DNA of 64,000 nt from positions 248,001-312,000 of the forward strand of contig NZ_VNIP01000009.1 in the NCBI RefSeq assembly GCF_008370325.1, written 5' to 3'. Of this stretch, positions 52,059 to 61,387 are shown one piece after another. This stretch comes from Martinezella tropici (GTDB lineage: Bacteria; Pseudomonadota; Alphaproteobacteria; Rhizobiales; Rhizobiaceae). Made by a program: the position numbers and the translations under genes. Within the stretch, counting starts at the first letter, position 1, and each line of letters starts with the position of its first letter. The notes beneath the pieces are model-generated. The model searched no databases, was not told the origin of the DNA, and saw nothing but the letters and a program-made list of their open reading frames with translations.

Positions 52059-54560
52059 ATGACATTGCATGACGAACATGATCACGGCCATCACGGCCAT
52101 GGTCATCATCATCACGATCACTCGCAGGAGGCAGTGACACGCGATCCCGTTTGCGGCATGACGATCGATCCGAACGCCGGCAAACCATCGCTGGACTATC
52201 AGGGCCGCACTTTCCATTTCTGCTGCAATGGCTGCCGCACGAAGTTCGAGGCCGCGCCGGAAAGCTATCTCACCGCCGAGGATCCCACCTGCGGCATGCC
52301 GGTCGACCGCGCCACCGCGCGCCATTTCCTGAAGCACGAGGGCGAGAAATTCTATTTCTGCTCGGCCGGCTGCAAGGCCAAGTTCGAGGCGGATCCATCG
52401 GCCTACCTCAATGGCAATAAGCCCACGCCGAAGCCGGTACCAAAGGGTACGCTCTATACCTGCCCGATGCACCCCGAAGTGATCAGCGACCATCCCGGCG
52501 ATTGCCCGAAATGCGGCATGGCGCTGGAACCCATGGGCGTGCCCGCTGCCGACGAAGGCCCGAACCCGGAACTGATCGATTTCACGCGCCGGCTCTGGAT
52601 CAGCGCCGCGCTGTCGCTGCCGCTGCTTGTCACCAGCATGGGTCCAATGCTCGGCCTGCCCATTCGTGATTGGATCGGCGAACCGATCGCCACATGGCTC
52701 GAATTCGTGCTTGCGACGCCGGTCGTGCTTTGGGCGGCCCTGCCCTTCTTCCGCCGTGCCTGGAACTCGCTCATCAACAGAAGCCCGAACATGTGGACGC
52801 TGATCGGCCTCGGCGTCGGCACCGCCTATCTCTACAGCGTCATCGCCACGCTTGCCCCCGGCCTTTTCCCCATGAGCTTCCGAGGGCACGGCGAGAACGT
52901 GCCCGTCTATTTCGAGGCGGCTTCCGTCATCGTCGCGCTGGTCTTCGTCGGTCAGGTGCTGGAATTGAAGGCCCGCGAACGTACCGGCTCTGCCATCCGC
53001 GCGCTTCTCGACCTTGCACCGAAGACGGCGCGGCGCATCGGCGCCGACGGCAGCGAGACCGATGTACCTGTCGACGACATCCAGGCCGGCGACCGGCTGC
53101 GCGTGCGTCCAGGTGAACGCGTACCCGTGGACGGCTCCGTCGTCGAAGGGCAATCCACGATTGACGAATCCATGATTACGGGTGAGCCCCTGCCGGTCGA
53201 AAAAGCCAAGGGCGACGCCTTGACCGGTGGTACGATCAACAGGAACGGCACGCTCGTCATGCAGGCCGAAAAGGTCGGCGCCGAGACGACGCTGTCGCGC
53301 ATCGTCGAGCTCGTTGCCAAGGCGCAGCGCTCGCGCGCACCGATCCAGACGATGGTCGACCGCGTCTCCGCCGTCTTCGTACCCGCCGTCGTCGCGGCCG
53401 CCATCGTCGCCTTTGCCGTCTGGGCCTTCGTCGGGCCGGAGCCACGGCTGGCGCATGCGCTGCTTGCCGCCGTCGCCGTACTGATCATCGCCTGCCCCTG
53501 CGCGCTTGGCCTGGCAACGCCGATGTCCATCATGATTGCCACCGGCCGCGGCGCCCACGAGGGCGTGCTAGTGCGCGATGCCGAGGCGCTGGAACGCTTT
53601 GCGAAAGTGGATACGCTGATCGTCGACAAAACAGGCACGCTGACCGAAGGCAAGCCGAACCTCACAGACGTCGTTGTCGCGACGGGCGTCGATGAGGCAC
53701 GGCTGCTCTCGCTCGCCGCCAGCCTAGAGCGCGGCTCCGAACACCCGCTCGCCGAAGCCATCGTTACGGGCGCCAAAGAACGCGGAGCGCAATTCGTCGA
53801 CATCTCCGGTTTCGCGGCGGCAACGGGTAAGGGCGTGGAAGGCCATGTCGGCGAGACCGCGATCGCCCTCGGCAACGCTGCGATGATGGCCGATGTTGGC
53901 GTTGCGGCCGATGCCTTGAGGGCCGAGACGGAGCGTCTGCGCGGCGAAGGCAAGACCGTGATGTTCGTCGCCATCGACAAGAAACTGGCCGGCCTTGTCG
54001 CCGTCGCCGACCGGATCAAGCCGACCACGGCCGCCGCCATCAAGGCGCTGCATGAAAGCGGCCTGAGGATCGTCATGGCGACGGGCGATAACGGCAAGAC
54101 TGCCGCTGCCGTCGCGGCAGAACTCGGCATCGACGAGGTGCGCGCCGACATGCTGCCGGAAGGCAAGAAGGCGCTGATCGACGAACTGCGGGCCAAGGGC
54201 CGCGTCGTTGCCATGGCTGGCGATGGCGTCAACGATGCACCGGCGCTTGCATCAGCCGATGTCGGCATCGCCATGGGCACGGGCGCCGACGTCGCCATGG
54301 AAAGCGCCGGCATCACGCTGGTGAAGGGCGATCTCAACGGCATCGTCCGTGCACGCCGCCTGTCGGAAGCGACCATCCGCAACATCAAGCAGAACCTCGC
54401 CTTCGCCTTTGGCTACAATGCGCTCGGTGTGCCGCTTGCAGCCGGCGTGCTCTACCCGGTCTTCGGCCTGCTTCTGTCGCCGATGATCGCGGCGGCCGCC
54501 ATGAGCCTGTCCTCGGTCTCGGTCATCGGCAATGCGCTGAGGCTGCGGCTGGCGAAATAG
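52059..54560 (+). CDS. copA: Copper-translocating P1B-type ATPase with YHS domains
   Basis: 833 residues from the ATG at 52059; GGAG six bases ahead favours it over the ATG at 52047. A His-rich head (residues 3-21) is followed by two YHS/TRASH-like metal sites (DPVCGM near 29, DPTCGM near 75), and CPMHPEV...CPKCGM near 135-155. Then come the membrane domain with CPC, TGEP, DKTGT (phosphorylated Asp), HP and GDGVND. It pumps Cu(I) to the periplasm, and is controlled by the CueR-type site upstream and by the cueR gene after it. Unlike many CopAs it lacks the CxxC heavy-metal domains, using YHS modules instead. Confidence 0.93.
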   Translation: MTLHDEHDHGHHGHGHHHHDHSQEAVTRDPVCGMTIDPNAGKPSLDYQGRTFHFCCNGCRTKFEAAPESYLTAEDPTCGMPVDRATARHFLKHEGEKFYFCSAGCKAKFEADPSAYLNGNKPTPKPVPKGTLYTCPMHPEVISDHPGDCPKCGMALEPMGVPAADEGPNPELIDFTRRLWISAALSLPLLVTSMGPMLGLPIRDWIGEPIATWLEFVLATPVVLWAALPFFRRAWNSLINRSPNMWTLIGLGVGTAYLYSVIATLAPGLFPMSFRGHGENVPVYFEAASVIVALVFVGQVLELKARERTGSAIRALLDLAPKTARRIGADGSETDVPVDDIQAGDRLRVRPGERVPVDGSVVEGQSTIDESMITGEPLPVEKAKGDALTGGTINRNGTLVMQAEKVGAETTLSRIVELVAKAQRSRAPIQTMVDRVSAVFVPAVVAAAIVAFAVWAFVGPEPRLAHALLAAVAVLIIACPCALGLATPMSIMIATGRGAHEGVLVRDAEALERFAKVDTLIVDKTGTLTEGKPNLTDVVVATGVDEARLLSLAASLERGSEHPLAEAIVTGAKERGAQFVDISGFAAATGKGVEGHVGETAIALGNAAMMADVGVAADALRAETERLRGEGKTVMFVAIDKKLAGLVAVADRIKPTTAAAIKALHESGLRIVMATGDNGKTAAAVAAELGIDEVRADMLPEGKKALIDELRAKGRVVAMAGDGVNDAPALASADVGIAMGTGADVAMESAGITLVKGDLNGIVRARRLSEATIRNIKQNLAFAFGYNALGVPLAAGVLYPVFGLLLSPMIAAAAMSLSSVSVIGNALRLRLAK

Positions 54561-54571
54561 GGAGAACAGAG

Positions 54572-54958
54572 ATGAATATCGGCGAAGCATCGGGCCGTTC
54601 CGGCCTGCCGGCCAAGACCATCCGCTACTACGAGGATATAGGCCTTATCCGCCCCGACCGCGGCGACAACGGCTACCGCGATTATGGCGCCGATGACGTG
54701 CACAAGCTGCGCTTCCTGCACCGCTCGCGCAGCCTCGGCTTCTCGGTGGAGGAGTGCCGGCAGTTGCTGGCACTCTACGAGGACAAGAGCCGCGCCAGCG
54801 CCGACGTCAAGGACATCGCCACCACGAAACTCACCGAGATCGACCGCAAGATCCGGGAATTGACGGAACTACGCCGCACGCTGGAACATCTCGTCCACGC
54901 CTGCCATGGCAACGAGCGGCCGGACTGCCCGATTTTGGAGGAATTGTCGGAGGGGTGA
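54572..54958 (+). CDS. cueR: Copper-responsive MerR-family regulator CueR
   Basis: 128 residues. Winged helix at the N-terminus (MNIGEASGRSGLPAKTIRYYEDIGLIRP), coiled dimer helix, and metal loop with Cys111 and Cys119 (C-x7-C), which binds Cu(I), Ag(I) or Au(I) in CueR. It starts 11 bases after copA and is cotranscribed, so copper induces the pump and its regulator together. The site it would bind is at 51991-52021. Confidence 0.92.
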   Translation: MNIGEASGRSGLPAKTIRYYEDIGLIRPDRGDNGYRDYGADDVHKLRFLHRSRSLGFSVEECRQLLALYEDKSRASADVKDIATTKLTEIDRKIRELTELRRTLEHLVHACHGNERPDCPILEELSEG

Positions 54959-55012
54959 GGTTGCTGTTTCGGCAGGTCAGGCGAATGCCTTGATGCCGGA
55001 ACGATGTGCATG

Positions 55013-55160
55013 GCCCCTCACCCCAGCCCTCTCCCCGCAAGCGGGGCGAGGGAGCTCTCAAAGTGCCCTGTACAGTCCTCGAGAAAAATGAAGAGGCTGG
55101 TTGTTTTGCGCGGTCGTCCCTTCTCCCCGCATGAGCGGGGAGAAGGCTAGAATGAGGGGC
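55013..55160. repeat. Inverted pair of REP-like GC palindromes
   Basis: Forward copy at 55013-55052 (CCCCGCAAGCGGGG core) and inverted copy at 55117-55160 (CCCCGCATGAGCGGGG core), between cueR and the convergent thiolase gene. Confidence 0.8.
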
Positions 55161-55217
55161 CATGCTCACAACCGCGATATCGATAGGCGTGCCTGACCAG
55201 CCTCTCTATCGCTCCAG

Positions 55218-56408
55218 TCAGCCAATTCGCTCCACAGCAATCGCCGTCGCCTCGCCGCCACCGATGCAAAGCGCTGCGACCCCCCGTTTCGCGCCCTGGC
55301 GCTCCAGCGCATGCAGCAACGTCACGATCAGCCGCGCCCCCGTGGCGCCGATCGGATGGCCGAGGGCACAGGCACCGCCATTGATATTGAGCCGATCGCG
55401 CGCAATGCCGAGTTCCTTTGCCGCCGCCATGGCGACGACGGCGAAGGCCTCGTTGATCTCGAAGAGATCGACATCGCCGATCCTCCATCCGGTCTTATCG
55501 AGCACCTTGCGGATCGCCGGAATCGGCGCGGTGGTATACCAGGCTGGCTCCTGGGAGTGCGTGGCATGCGCCTTGATCTCGGCAAGGATGGGCAATCCCT
55601 CACGCTCGGCAACCGAGCGGCGCGTCAGGATCAGGGCCGCGGCGCCATCGGCATTGGCCGAGGCGCTGGCAGCCGTAATCGTACCATCCTTGCGGAAGGC
55701 GGGCTTGAGCGTCGGGATCTTTTCGGGCAAAACCTTCTGCGGATGTTCATCCTTGGCAACCGTCACCGGACCGCCTTTGGCCATCACCGAAACCGGGGTG
55801 ATTTCGGCCTCGAAAGCGCCCGTCTCAAGCGCCTTGCGGGCGCGAGACAGGGTCTCCACGGCATAGGCATCCTGATCGTCGCGACTGAACTGATAGGCCT
55901 CGACCGCCATCTCGCCGAAATCGCCCATCGAGCGGCCTTTCTCATAGGCATCCTCGAGCCCGTCGAGCATCATATGATCGAAGATGCGGTCATGGCCCAT
56001 GCGATAGCCGCCCCGCGCCTTGGCAAGCAGATAGGGCGCATTCGACATGGATTCCATGCCGCCCGCAACTGCGATGGAGGCCGAACCAGCGAGAAGCAGG
56101 TCATGCGCCAGCATGGTCGCCTTCATGCCGGAACCGCAGACCTTGTTGACGGTGGTGGCACCGACGGCATCCGGCAAGCCAGCTCCGCGGGCGGCCTGCC
56201 GGGCGGGTGCCTGTCCCTGTCCCGCTGGCAGCACGCAGCCGAACAGAACCTCATCCACCCTTTCTGCCGAAAGACCGGCACGCTCCAAAGCTGCACGGAT
56301 GACATGCGCGCCGAGTTCTGGCGCCTGCAATGACGAGAGTTCTCCCTGGAAACGGCCAAGCGGCGTGCGTGTGGCGGAAACGATAACGACGGGATCGATA
56401 GCGGGCAT
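55218..56408 (-). CDS. Acetyl-CoA acetyltransferase (thiolase)
   Basis: 396 residues. The acyl-accepting Cys91 lies in NKVCGSGMKA; the C-terminal NGGACALGHPIGATGAR holds the catalytic His, and the last active Cys is in AALCIGGGEAT. It is a biosynthetic-type thiolase (PhbA/AtoB-like) that condenses two acetyl-CoA to acetoacetyl-CoA or the reverse. It stands alone; no phbB or 3-oxoacid transferase lies nearby, so its pathway (PHB, ketone body or beta-oxidation) is open. Confidence 0.9.
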   Translation of the reverse strand: MPAIDPVVIVSATRTPLGRFQGELSSLQAPELGAHVIRAALERAGLSAERVDEVLFGCVLPAGQGQAPARQAARGAGLPDAVGATTVNKVCGSGMKATMLAHDLLLAGSASIAVAGGMESMSNAPYLLAKARGGYRMGHDRIFDHMMLDGLEDAYEKGRSMGDFGEMAVEAYQFSRDDQDAYAVETLSRARKALETGAFEAEITPVSVMAKGGPVTVAKDEHPQKVLPEKIPTLKPAFRKDGTITAASASANADGAAALILTRRSVAEREGLPILAEIKAHATHSQEPAWYTTAPIPAIRKVLDKTGWRIGDVDLFEINEAFAVVAMAAAKELGIARDRLNINGGACALGHPIGATGARLIVTLLHALERQGAKRGVAALCIGGGEATAIAVERIG

Positions 56409-56460
56409 GACATCTCCTCGCGGTCAGCAAACGGTATCCTCGTTTGTCATTGCTATCATG

Positions 56461-56482
56461 TTAGATGATGCTCGTCATCTAA
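56461..56482. promoter_or_regulatory. Perfect 8 bp inverted repeat between thiolase and vapBC
   Basis: TTAGATGA at 56461-56468 and TCATCTAA at 56475-56482 with 6 bp between, in the 171 bp between divergent starts at 56408 and 56580. It may be the operator of the toxin-antitoxin pair or of the thiolase gene. Confidence 0.45.
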
Positions 56483-56579
56483 ATATCGTGAAGGAAGAGC
56501 GCAAAGTGGTCTGCGGGACGCGATTGCTCTGATGACGGATACGCCCTAAGGATATCCACAAAACTGAAAAGGATATTCT

Positions 56580-56807
56580 ATGCCGCTTTACATCAAGGAC
56601 GATGCCATCGACCGGCTGGCGCGACGCTATCAGGCGCTGACCAAGGCCCCCACCAAAACCGAGGCGGTGCGGCTGGCGCTGCAGAAGGCACTGGATGAGG
56701 AGTTGACCAAGCCGGCCTTGGCCGATGTCGCCGTCGCCTTCTGCCGCAATCTCAAGCAGAAAGCGACCAACAAAGGTGCAAGTGCCGGCACGGCGGGAGA
56801 GGCCTGA
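56580..56807 (+). CDS. vapB: VapB-type antitoxin (PSK/Rv0623-like)
   Basis: 75 residues. The pattern MPLYIKDDAIDRLARRYQAL and TKTEAVRLALQKALDEEL is that of the ribbon-helix-helix PSK antitoxin family, which binds DNA and the toxin. GAAAAGGAT lies just before the ATG. The TGA overlaps the toxin ATG (TGATG), so they are translated together. An inverted repeat upstream may be its operator. Confidence 0.85.
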   Translation: MPLYIKDDAIDRLARRYQALTKAPTKTEAVRLALQKALDEELTKPALADVAVAFCRNLKQKATNKGASAGTAGEA

Positions 56808-57202
56808 TGTTTATCGATGCTTCGGTGCTGTCGGCGATGATGACCGACGAGGAGGAGGCCCGCGCCTTCGCCATCCGCATGCAGCCGGCAACGGCGCGAA
56901 TGACCTCGCCGCTTGTTGCAGCGAATGCCGCAATCCTGCTCTCCGACACCTTGGGATTGTCGCCGACCGAGGCCGGCGAAGCTGTCCGCACGTTTCTGCA
57001 GCTCATGAACATTCAGCTGCTTGCCGTGCCGCCCCGCGCCGCCATCCTGACGACCGAAGCTTATGAGCGTTATGGCCAAGGCGACCATCCAGCGCGCCTT
57101 AGCCTTGACGATTGCATGACCTATGCCTGCGCTCGTTATTATCGCCAGCCGCTATTGTCGAAAAGTGACCAGTTCAAGCAGACGGATATCGAGTTGGCCT
57201 AG
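56807..57202 (+). CDS. vapC: VapC-type PIN-domain toxin
   Basis: 131 residues. PIN-domain acidic residues are visible: Asp4 in MFIDAS, a middle Glu/Asp (LSPTEAGEAV region), and the LSLDDCMTYACA and KSDQFKQTD ends. VapC toxins are endoribonucleases cleaving tRNA or rRNA when the antitoxin is degraded. Its TAG stop is the first bases of the following RIME-like element. Confidence 0.87.
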   Translation: MFIDASVLSAMMTDEEEARAFAIRMQPATARMTSPLVAANAAILLSDTLGLSPTEAGEAVRTFLQLMNIQLLAVPPRAAILTTEAYERYGQGDHPARLSLDDCMTYACARYYRQPLLSKSDQFKQTDIELA

Positions 57203-57305
57203 AGCATGTCGCGTAAAAGTGTGCAGCGGTTTTGCGACAACGACATGCATAAAATCAAAGACCTAAAGCGTGAAAAGCGAATCTGAAAGATCGCGACGCG
57301 CTTCA
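57201..57305. repeat. RIME-like mosaic element, copy C (diverged)
   Basis: Starts AGAGCATGTCGCG and has GCGACAACGACATGC as the other arm; the second half, around AAAGCGTG...CGCGCTT, is degenerate. The first bases complete the stop of the vapC gene. Confidence 0.65.
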
Positions 57306-57328
57306 GGCCAGCTTGAGCCATCAAGCCG

Positions 57329-57634
57329 TTACGGGCAAAGCGAGGCGGAGCCTGCACTATACGTGCTCGAACGAGCGCCGACGGAGTTAGGGGCAGCGGC
57401 GCATTGCAGGCGGGAGATGGAGTCGCCGGCGCGAATCGGGCCGGTCACCGACGGGTCGGTATTGATCGTGCCATCCGGGAGAATTGCGTCCTTGGAATGA
57501 TCGACATTGCCGACATCGGCCTGGAACGCCTCGACATTGACGCGCTTGGGATGATGCTTATGGGCCTGTTCCGCCATGGCGGCGCTGGACATGCCGAGGA
57601 CGAGAGCGGAGATGGCGAGGGTTCTGAGCAGCAT
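57329..57634 (-). CDS. Small secreted His-rich protein
   Basis: 101 residues from the ATG at 57634, with AGGAGG as a strong ribosome site; the frame runs further to 57670. A signal peptide (MLLRTLAISALVLGMSSAAMA) precedes a mature start EQAHKHHPKRVN that is rich in His and Lys. The remainder holds AILPDGTINTDPSVTGPIRAGDSISRL. No family is recognised. It could bind metal, but this rests only on the His residues. Confidence 0.6.
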   Translation of the reverse strand: MLLRTLAISALVLGMSSAAMAEQAHKHHPKRVNVEAFQADVGNVDHSKDAILPDGTINTDPSVTGPIRAGDSISRLQCAAAPNSVGARSSTYSAGSASLCP

Positions 57635-57738
57635 AAGACTGCCTCCTATGGGAGTTGAAGCGACATTCATATGGGAACGGACGAGCCATTTTTACAGCGG
57701 CTTGCGTCTCAATATCGTTAAGAATTTGAAGGTTTTGA

Positions 57739-59178
57739 TCAGGTCTTCACTTTATGGCGGGATACCTCTGCGCCGGCGTCGTGCGGCAGGCTGACAAAAC
57801 GCAATGCGGAGATGGCACCGATAAGCCCAACGACAAGGAAAGCCCAGCGAAAATCGACGAGCGAGAGTGTTTCCCCACCATGAATCATGCGCGAGAGATT
57901 AAGAACGGCGGCAGCGACGGCAACGCCGAGCAGCAGCGAAACCTGCTGCAGCATGCTTGACAATGTCGAGGCGGAACTGCGCTGCGCGGCATGAATATCG
58001 GCAAAGCCGAGCGTATTCAGCGCCGTGAAGTTCATCGATCGCGAAAGGCCGGCGATGAATAGCAGGCAATATATCAACAGATCCGGCGTCGCCGGCGACA
58101 GGAACGCACAGCCGCCGATGCTGGCTGACGAGATCAGGCCATTGACGACGAGCACATTGCGGAAGCCGAAGACCTTCAGTATCTGCGTCGTGATCGCCTT
58201 CATGCCGAGATTGCCGGCGAAATAAAACAGCAGATAGGTGCCGGCATCGATCGCCGTGCGCCCGAAACCGACCTGAAAGAGCAAGGGAATTAGAAAGGGC
58301 GTGGCGTTGATCGCGACGCGGCTTGCCGTGCCGGCCGAAAGCGTCGACATGGCGAAGGTCTGCACCTTGAAGGCGGAGAGATCGAGCAAGGGCGCATCGG
58401 CCTTCATGAAATGCCGGGTGGCGATGACTGAGAAGACCACGCCGGCAGCAATGAGTGCAATGCTCGGCGCCAATCCCGTCGTCCCCTGCACCACCAATTC
58501 CAGACCGGCGAGCAGAAAGGTCAGCCCTGCCGCCGATTGCAGGAAACCGATGAAATCGAGCCGCGCGACCTTTTCCTCCCGTTGATCCGGCACGAAGCGC
58601 AGGACGAGACCGAGGCCGATAATGCCAATCGGGATATTGATCAGGAAGTTCCAGTGCCAGCTGAGATAGGTGGTGATGAAGCTGCCGAGCACCGGGCCGA
58701 TGACCGGGGCCGTTAGCGCCGGCCAGGTGATCATCGACACGGCATGCACCAGATCGGATTTGCGCGCGTTCTTCAGCACGATGATGCGCCCCACAGGCGT
58801 CATCAGCGCACTGCCGACGCCCTGGACGGCGCGGGCAATGATGAACTCGGTCAAGTTGCCCGAGAGACCGCAAAACAGCGACGCCACGGTAAAGATGGCG
58901 ATCGACGCCAGGAACACCCGCCGCGCGCCGTAGCGATCGCCCGCCCAGCCGGCCAGCGGCACGAAGGCGGCCATGGTGAGCAGATAGACCGTGATACCGA
59001 TGCTCATCGACACCGGCTCGACGCCGAAAGTTATCGCCATCTGCGGCAGCGACGTGGTGACGATGGTGCCGTCCAGGATCTGCATGAAAAAGGAGACGGC
59101 AACCACCAGGGCGATGATGCGGGACTGCCGGCCAAAGCTTGCTTCGGAAGGCTCTTCTGTGGTCCGGGCAACGGTCAT
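57739..59178 (-). CDS. MFS exporter of the DHA2 (EmrB/QacA) family
   Basis: 479 residues with about 14 membrane helices. The motif A-like GDRYGARRVF and the motif C region (ALTAPVIGPVLGSFITTYLSWHWNFLINIPIG) are those of 14-helix drug/proton antiporters. It is a single gene without an adaptor, so it probably exports a drug across the inner membrane alone. No regulator adjoins it, and the substrate is unknown. Confidence 0.9.
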   Translation of the reverse strand: MTVARTTEEPSEASFGRQSRIIALVVAVSFFMQILDGTIVTTSLPQMAITFGVEPVSMSIGITVYLLTMAAFVPLAGWAGDRYGARRVFLASIAIFTVASLFCGLSGNLTEFIIARAVQGVGSALMTPVGRIIVLKNARKSDLVHAVSMITWPALTAPVIGPVLGSFITTYLSWHWNFLINIPIGIIGLGLVLRFVPDQREEKVARLDFIGFLQSAAGLTFLLAGLELVVQGTTGLAPSIALIAAGVVFSVIATRHFMKADAPLLDLSAFKVQTFAMSTLSAGTASRVAINATPFLIPLLFQVGFGRTAIDAGTYLLFYFAGNLGMKAITTQILKVFGFRNVLVVNGLISSASIGGCAFLSPATPDLLIYCLLFIAGLSRSMNFTALNTLGFADIHAAQRSSASTLSSMLQQVSLLLGVAVAAAVLNLSRMIHGGETLSLVDFRWAFLVVGLIGAISALRFVSLPHDAGAEVSRHKVKT

Positions 59179-59369
59179 GACAAGAAATTTCGGAGAATGG
59201 CGTTCAAGGGAAGCCGGGCCTTCCCGGCAGCAATCATACGATCATTGAATACGCCTATCATGGCGGCTTGCAAAGCCGTAAACCCGCGCCGGAGCCATCA
59301 AAAATTGGCACGGCGACATTAAGAAATCGCGATCTCCGCCGGATTTGCTTTGGTAGCATCTTGCAGGCG

Positions 59370-60032
59370 TCAATCGTCCGAATAGCGCTGCTCGCGCCAG
59401 GGATCGCCATACATGTGATAGCCGTTTTTCTCCCAGAATCCGGCCCTGTCGGCACCGATGAGCTCGATGCGGTTCAACCATTTGGCGCTCTTCCAGAAGT
59501 AAAGATGCGGCACGACGAGACGCATCGGGCCGCCATGCTCACGCGTCAGCGGCTGACCTTCCCATGTAGTGGCAAGGATCGCATCTTCGGCCGCGAAATC
59601 TGATAGCGGCAGGTTGGTGGTATAACCGTCATAGCTCGTCAGCAGCACATGATGCGCCTCGGGCGTCGGCATGGCGAGATCAAGGAGATCGCGTGTCGAG
59701 ACCCCTTCCCAGCGATTGTCGTAGCGCGACCAGGTCGTCACGCAATGGATATCGCTGACGCGGGTGCTTTGCTCAATTGCCTGGAAAGCGGCCCAATCGA
59801 GGCTGAGCCGCGTCTCCACGAAGCCGATCACATCGAGCCGCCAGCTCGACAAGGACACCTGCGGCTGCACGCCGAGATCGAGCACCGGCCAGTTCCTGAC
59901 GAGATGCTGCCCCGGCGGCAGCCGCTCCGTCTCCGGTCGGCTGACACGCCCCGTCAGAAACTTGCCCTCCTCCGCCCAGCGGCGCTTGGAGGTCGTAAGC
60001 TTGCTATCGGCGGGGATCTGGTCGTCGCTCAT
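59370..60032 (-). CDS. Sulfite-oxidase-like molybdopterin oxidoreductase
   Basis: 220 residues. The molybdenum ligand Cys97 lies in DIHCVTTWSRYDN, and the GVSTRDLLDLA and GGPMRLVVPHLYFWKSAKW stretches match the Oxidored_molyb family (YedY/MsrP and sulfite oxidase relatives). There is no Tat signal at the N-terminus, so it is cytoplasmic, unlike MsrP. Substrate unknown; it probably reduces or oxidises a sulfur or nitrogen compound. Confidence 0.88.
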   Translation of the reverse strand: MSDDQIPADSKLTTSKRRWAEEGKFLTGRVSRPETERLPPGQHLVRNWPVLDLGVQPQVSLSSWRLDVIGFVETRLSLDWAAFQAIEQSTRVSDIHCVTTWSRYDNRWEGVSTRDLLDLAMPTPEAHHVLLTSYDGYTTNLPLSDFAAEDAILATTWEGQPLTREHGGPMRLVVPHLYFWKSAKWLNRIELIGADRAGFWEKNGYHMYGDPWREQRYSDD

Positions 60033-60167
60033 GCAGGTATCCTCTCTGCGGAGTGGAAATAGGATAGCGGAGCCGGGTGGGTGTCAAGGCGGGGCACTGA
60101 TCTATCGACCGATGGCATCTTAGCAAGCACAATGCTATGGCTCGGCAAACATGCCGAGGGGGTAAGC

Positions 60168-60722
60168 TTGAATACCGATATCACAGCCGTTCGCGAAATC
60201 AGGTACTCGAAATCCAGCTTCAGAATCATTTTGGTGATCTATTGCTTCCTTGCAGCGGCGCTCGCAGCCATGCTGGTCAAGGAAGGCCCGGCGCGCTTCC
60301 TTGCAATGATCCTGCTGCCGATGTTGATTTTCTTCATCGCCTTTGCGGCGTACGAATATTTTCGCCGCGACTTCATGACTCCGGTGATAACCATCGGTCC
60401 CCAGGGCATTCAGGACATCCGGATTGCCACCGGTTTTATTCCTTGGGAGCATATGGATGGCGTGATCTTCGCCACCATGGACCCAAGAACGGCAAAGGCC
60501 GCGACCATATTCGTCAACGCAGAAAGCAAGAGCAGTCTGAGCGATGGCCTGGTCGCAAAAATCTGGAAGAGATCGAAGCGTCCGCGGCCGGTTTTGATCC
60601 GCCGCGGCCAGTTCGATACGCAGTTCAAGAATATTGCTGTTGCGGTCGATCTCTATTATCGCGCCTACAAGCCGGGGGCGAGGAATGCCGAGAATAGCTC
60701 CGAGCAGCCCATTCCGGCCTAG
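60168..60722 (+). CDS. STM3941-like membrane protein
   Basis: 184 residues if the TTG at 60168 is the start, favoured by GAGGGGG five bases before it; an in-frame ATG at 60132 has no good ribosome site. Two membrane helices near the N-terminus (FRIILVIYCFLAAALAAML, FLAMILLPMLIFFIAFAAY) are followed by a PH-like domain with ITIGPQGIQDIRIATGFIPWEHMDGV, as in the STM3941 family of unknown role. Its end overlaps the convergent hutD gene by four bases. Confidence 0.65.
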   Translation: MNTDITAVREIRYSKSSFRIILVIYCFLAAALAAMLVKEGPARFLAMILLPMLIFFIAFAAYEYFRRDFMTPVITIGPQGIQDIRIATGFIPWEHMDGVIFATMDPRTAKAATIFVNAESKSSLSDGLVAKIWKRSKRPRPVLIRRGQFDTQFKNIAVAVDLYYRAYKPGARNAENSSEQPIPA

Positions 60723-61312
60723 ATTGCTGTGATTTCGATCAGGAAAAATCGCGCCGGGCCAGAAAGTCTTATGCGCCTTCCCCTCGGACCATTCATGACG
60801 GCGCAATCCTGAGCGAAAAGCGCAAGGCTCAGGTCTCCGTCGTCGATACGAAGACCCCTGTCATCATCACAAAGGAGCAGCGTGGTATCTGCGGCCAGCT
60901 GCAGTTCCATGTGGTCGCCGACAATATTTCGCGTGACCTTGTGCGCATGACTGCCCCGCCGCGTCATGACATTGAGATCCGTAATCGTGCCATCGATCAA
61001 TGTCGCTGAGGTCGGCGTGTCGGCGGCAAAGGGAAGCGGCTCGCTTGCCTGCGTCAGGCGTTCCGGCGCGCGCCCCTCGATGAAGAGGGTCATGCCCTCG
61101 CCATCGAGAATAGATAGCGTGCGATCGATGCCCGGAAAGACCGAGAACGGCCCGTCCGTCGCAACGGTCGCCATACTGACGCGCCAGTCGAAGTCGGCAA
61201 GCCCGGCGCCATCAGGCGAAACGGCGATCTCCACCGTTTCCCCGCCACCGTTTTTCCAGGGCATGCGACGGTGACTATCGCGGCGGAGAAGCGTGATTTT
61301 CGGCGTTGTCAT
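60719..61312 (-). CDS. hutD: HutD-family protein
   Basis: 197 residues of a cupin-like fold: RRDSHRRMPWKNGGGETVEIAV near the start, FDWRVSMATVATDGPFS, and a central DGEGMTLFIEG. HutD proteins accompany histidine-utilisation genes and may cap intracellular urocanate or N-formimino-glutamate signals. It lies on the same strand as hutU, about 840 bp away, with the toxin-antitoxin pair and a repeat between them. Confidence 0.85.
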   Translation of the reverse strand: MTTPKITLLRRDSHRRMPWKNGGGETVEIAVSPDGAGLADFDWRVSMATVATDGPFSVFPGIDRTLSILDGEGMTLFIEGRAPERLTQASEPLPFAADTPTSATLIDGTITDLNVMTRRGSHAHKVTRNIVGDHMELQLAADTTLLLCDDDRGLRIDDGDLSLALFAQDCAVMNGPRGRRIRLSGPARFFLIEITAI

Positions 61313-61346
61313 CTATTCCTGTCCCATCATTGCAATTCGATTCGCA

Positions 61347-61371
61347 GTAGACTAAGTTTAGTGGACTAAGT
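61347..61371. promoter_or_regulatory. Direct repeats upstream of the phd/vapC pair
   Basis: GTAGACTAAGT at 61347-61357 and GTGGACTAAGT at 61361-61371 are 11 bp repeats, 14 bp start to start, immediately before the antitoxin gene. They are a plausible site for antitoxin autoregulation. Confidence 0.5.
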
Positions 61372-61387
61372 CCATTCGGAGCCTGCT

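Noticed and set aside
51870..53558. 562-residue minus-strand frame opposite the copper ATPase
   Set aside because: The copA gene on the other strand has full conserved motifs; the antisense product is low-complexity and unlike known proteins.
52952..54388. 478-residue minus-strand frame opposite copA
   Set aside because: Rich in Ser/Ala/Arg with no motif, an antisense artefact of GC-rich coding sequence.
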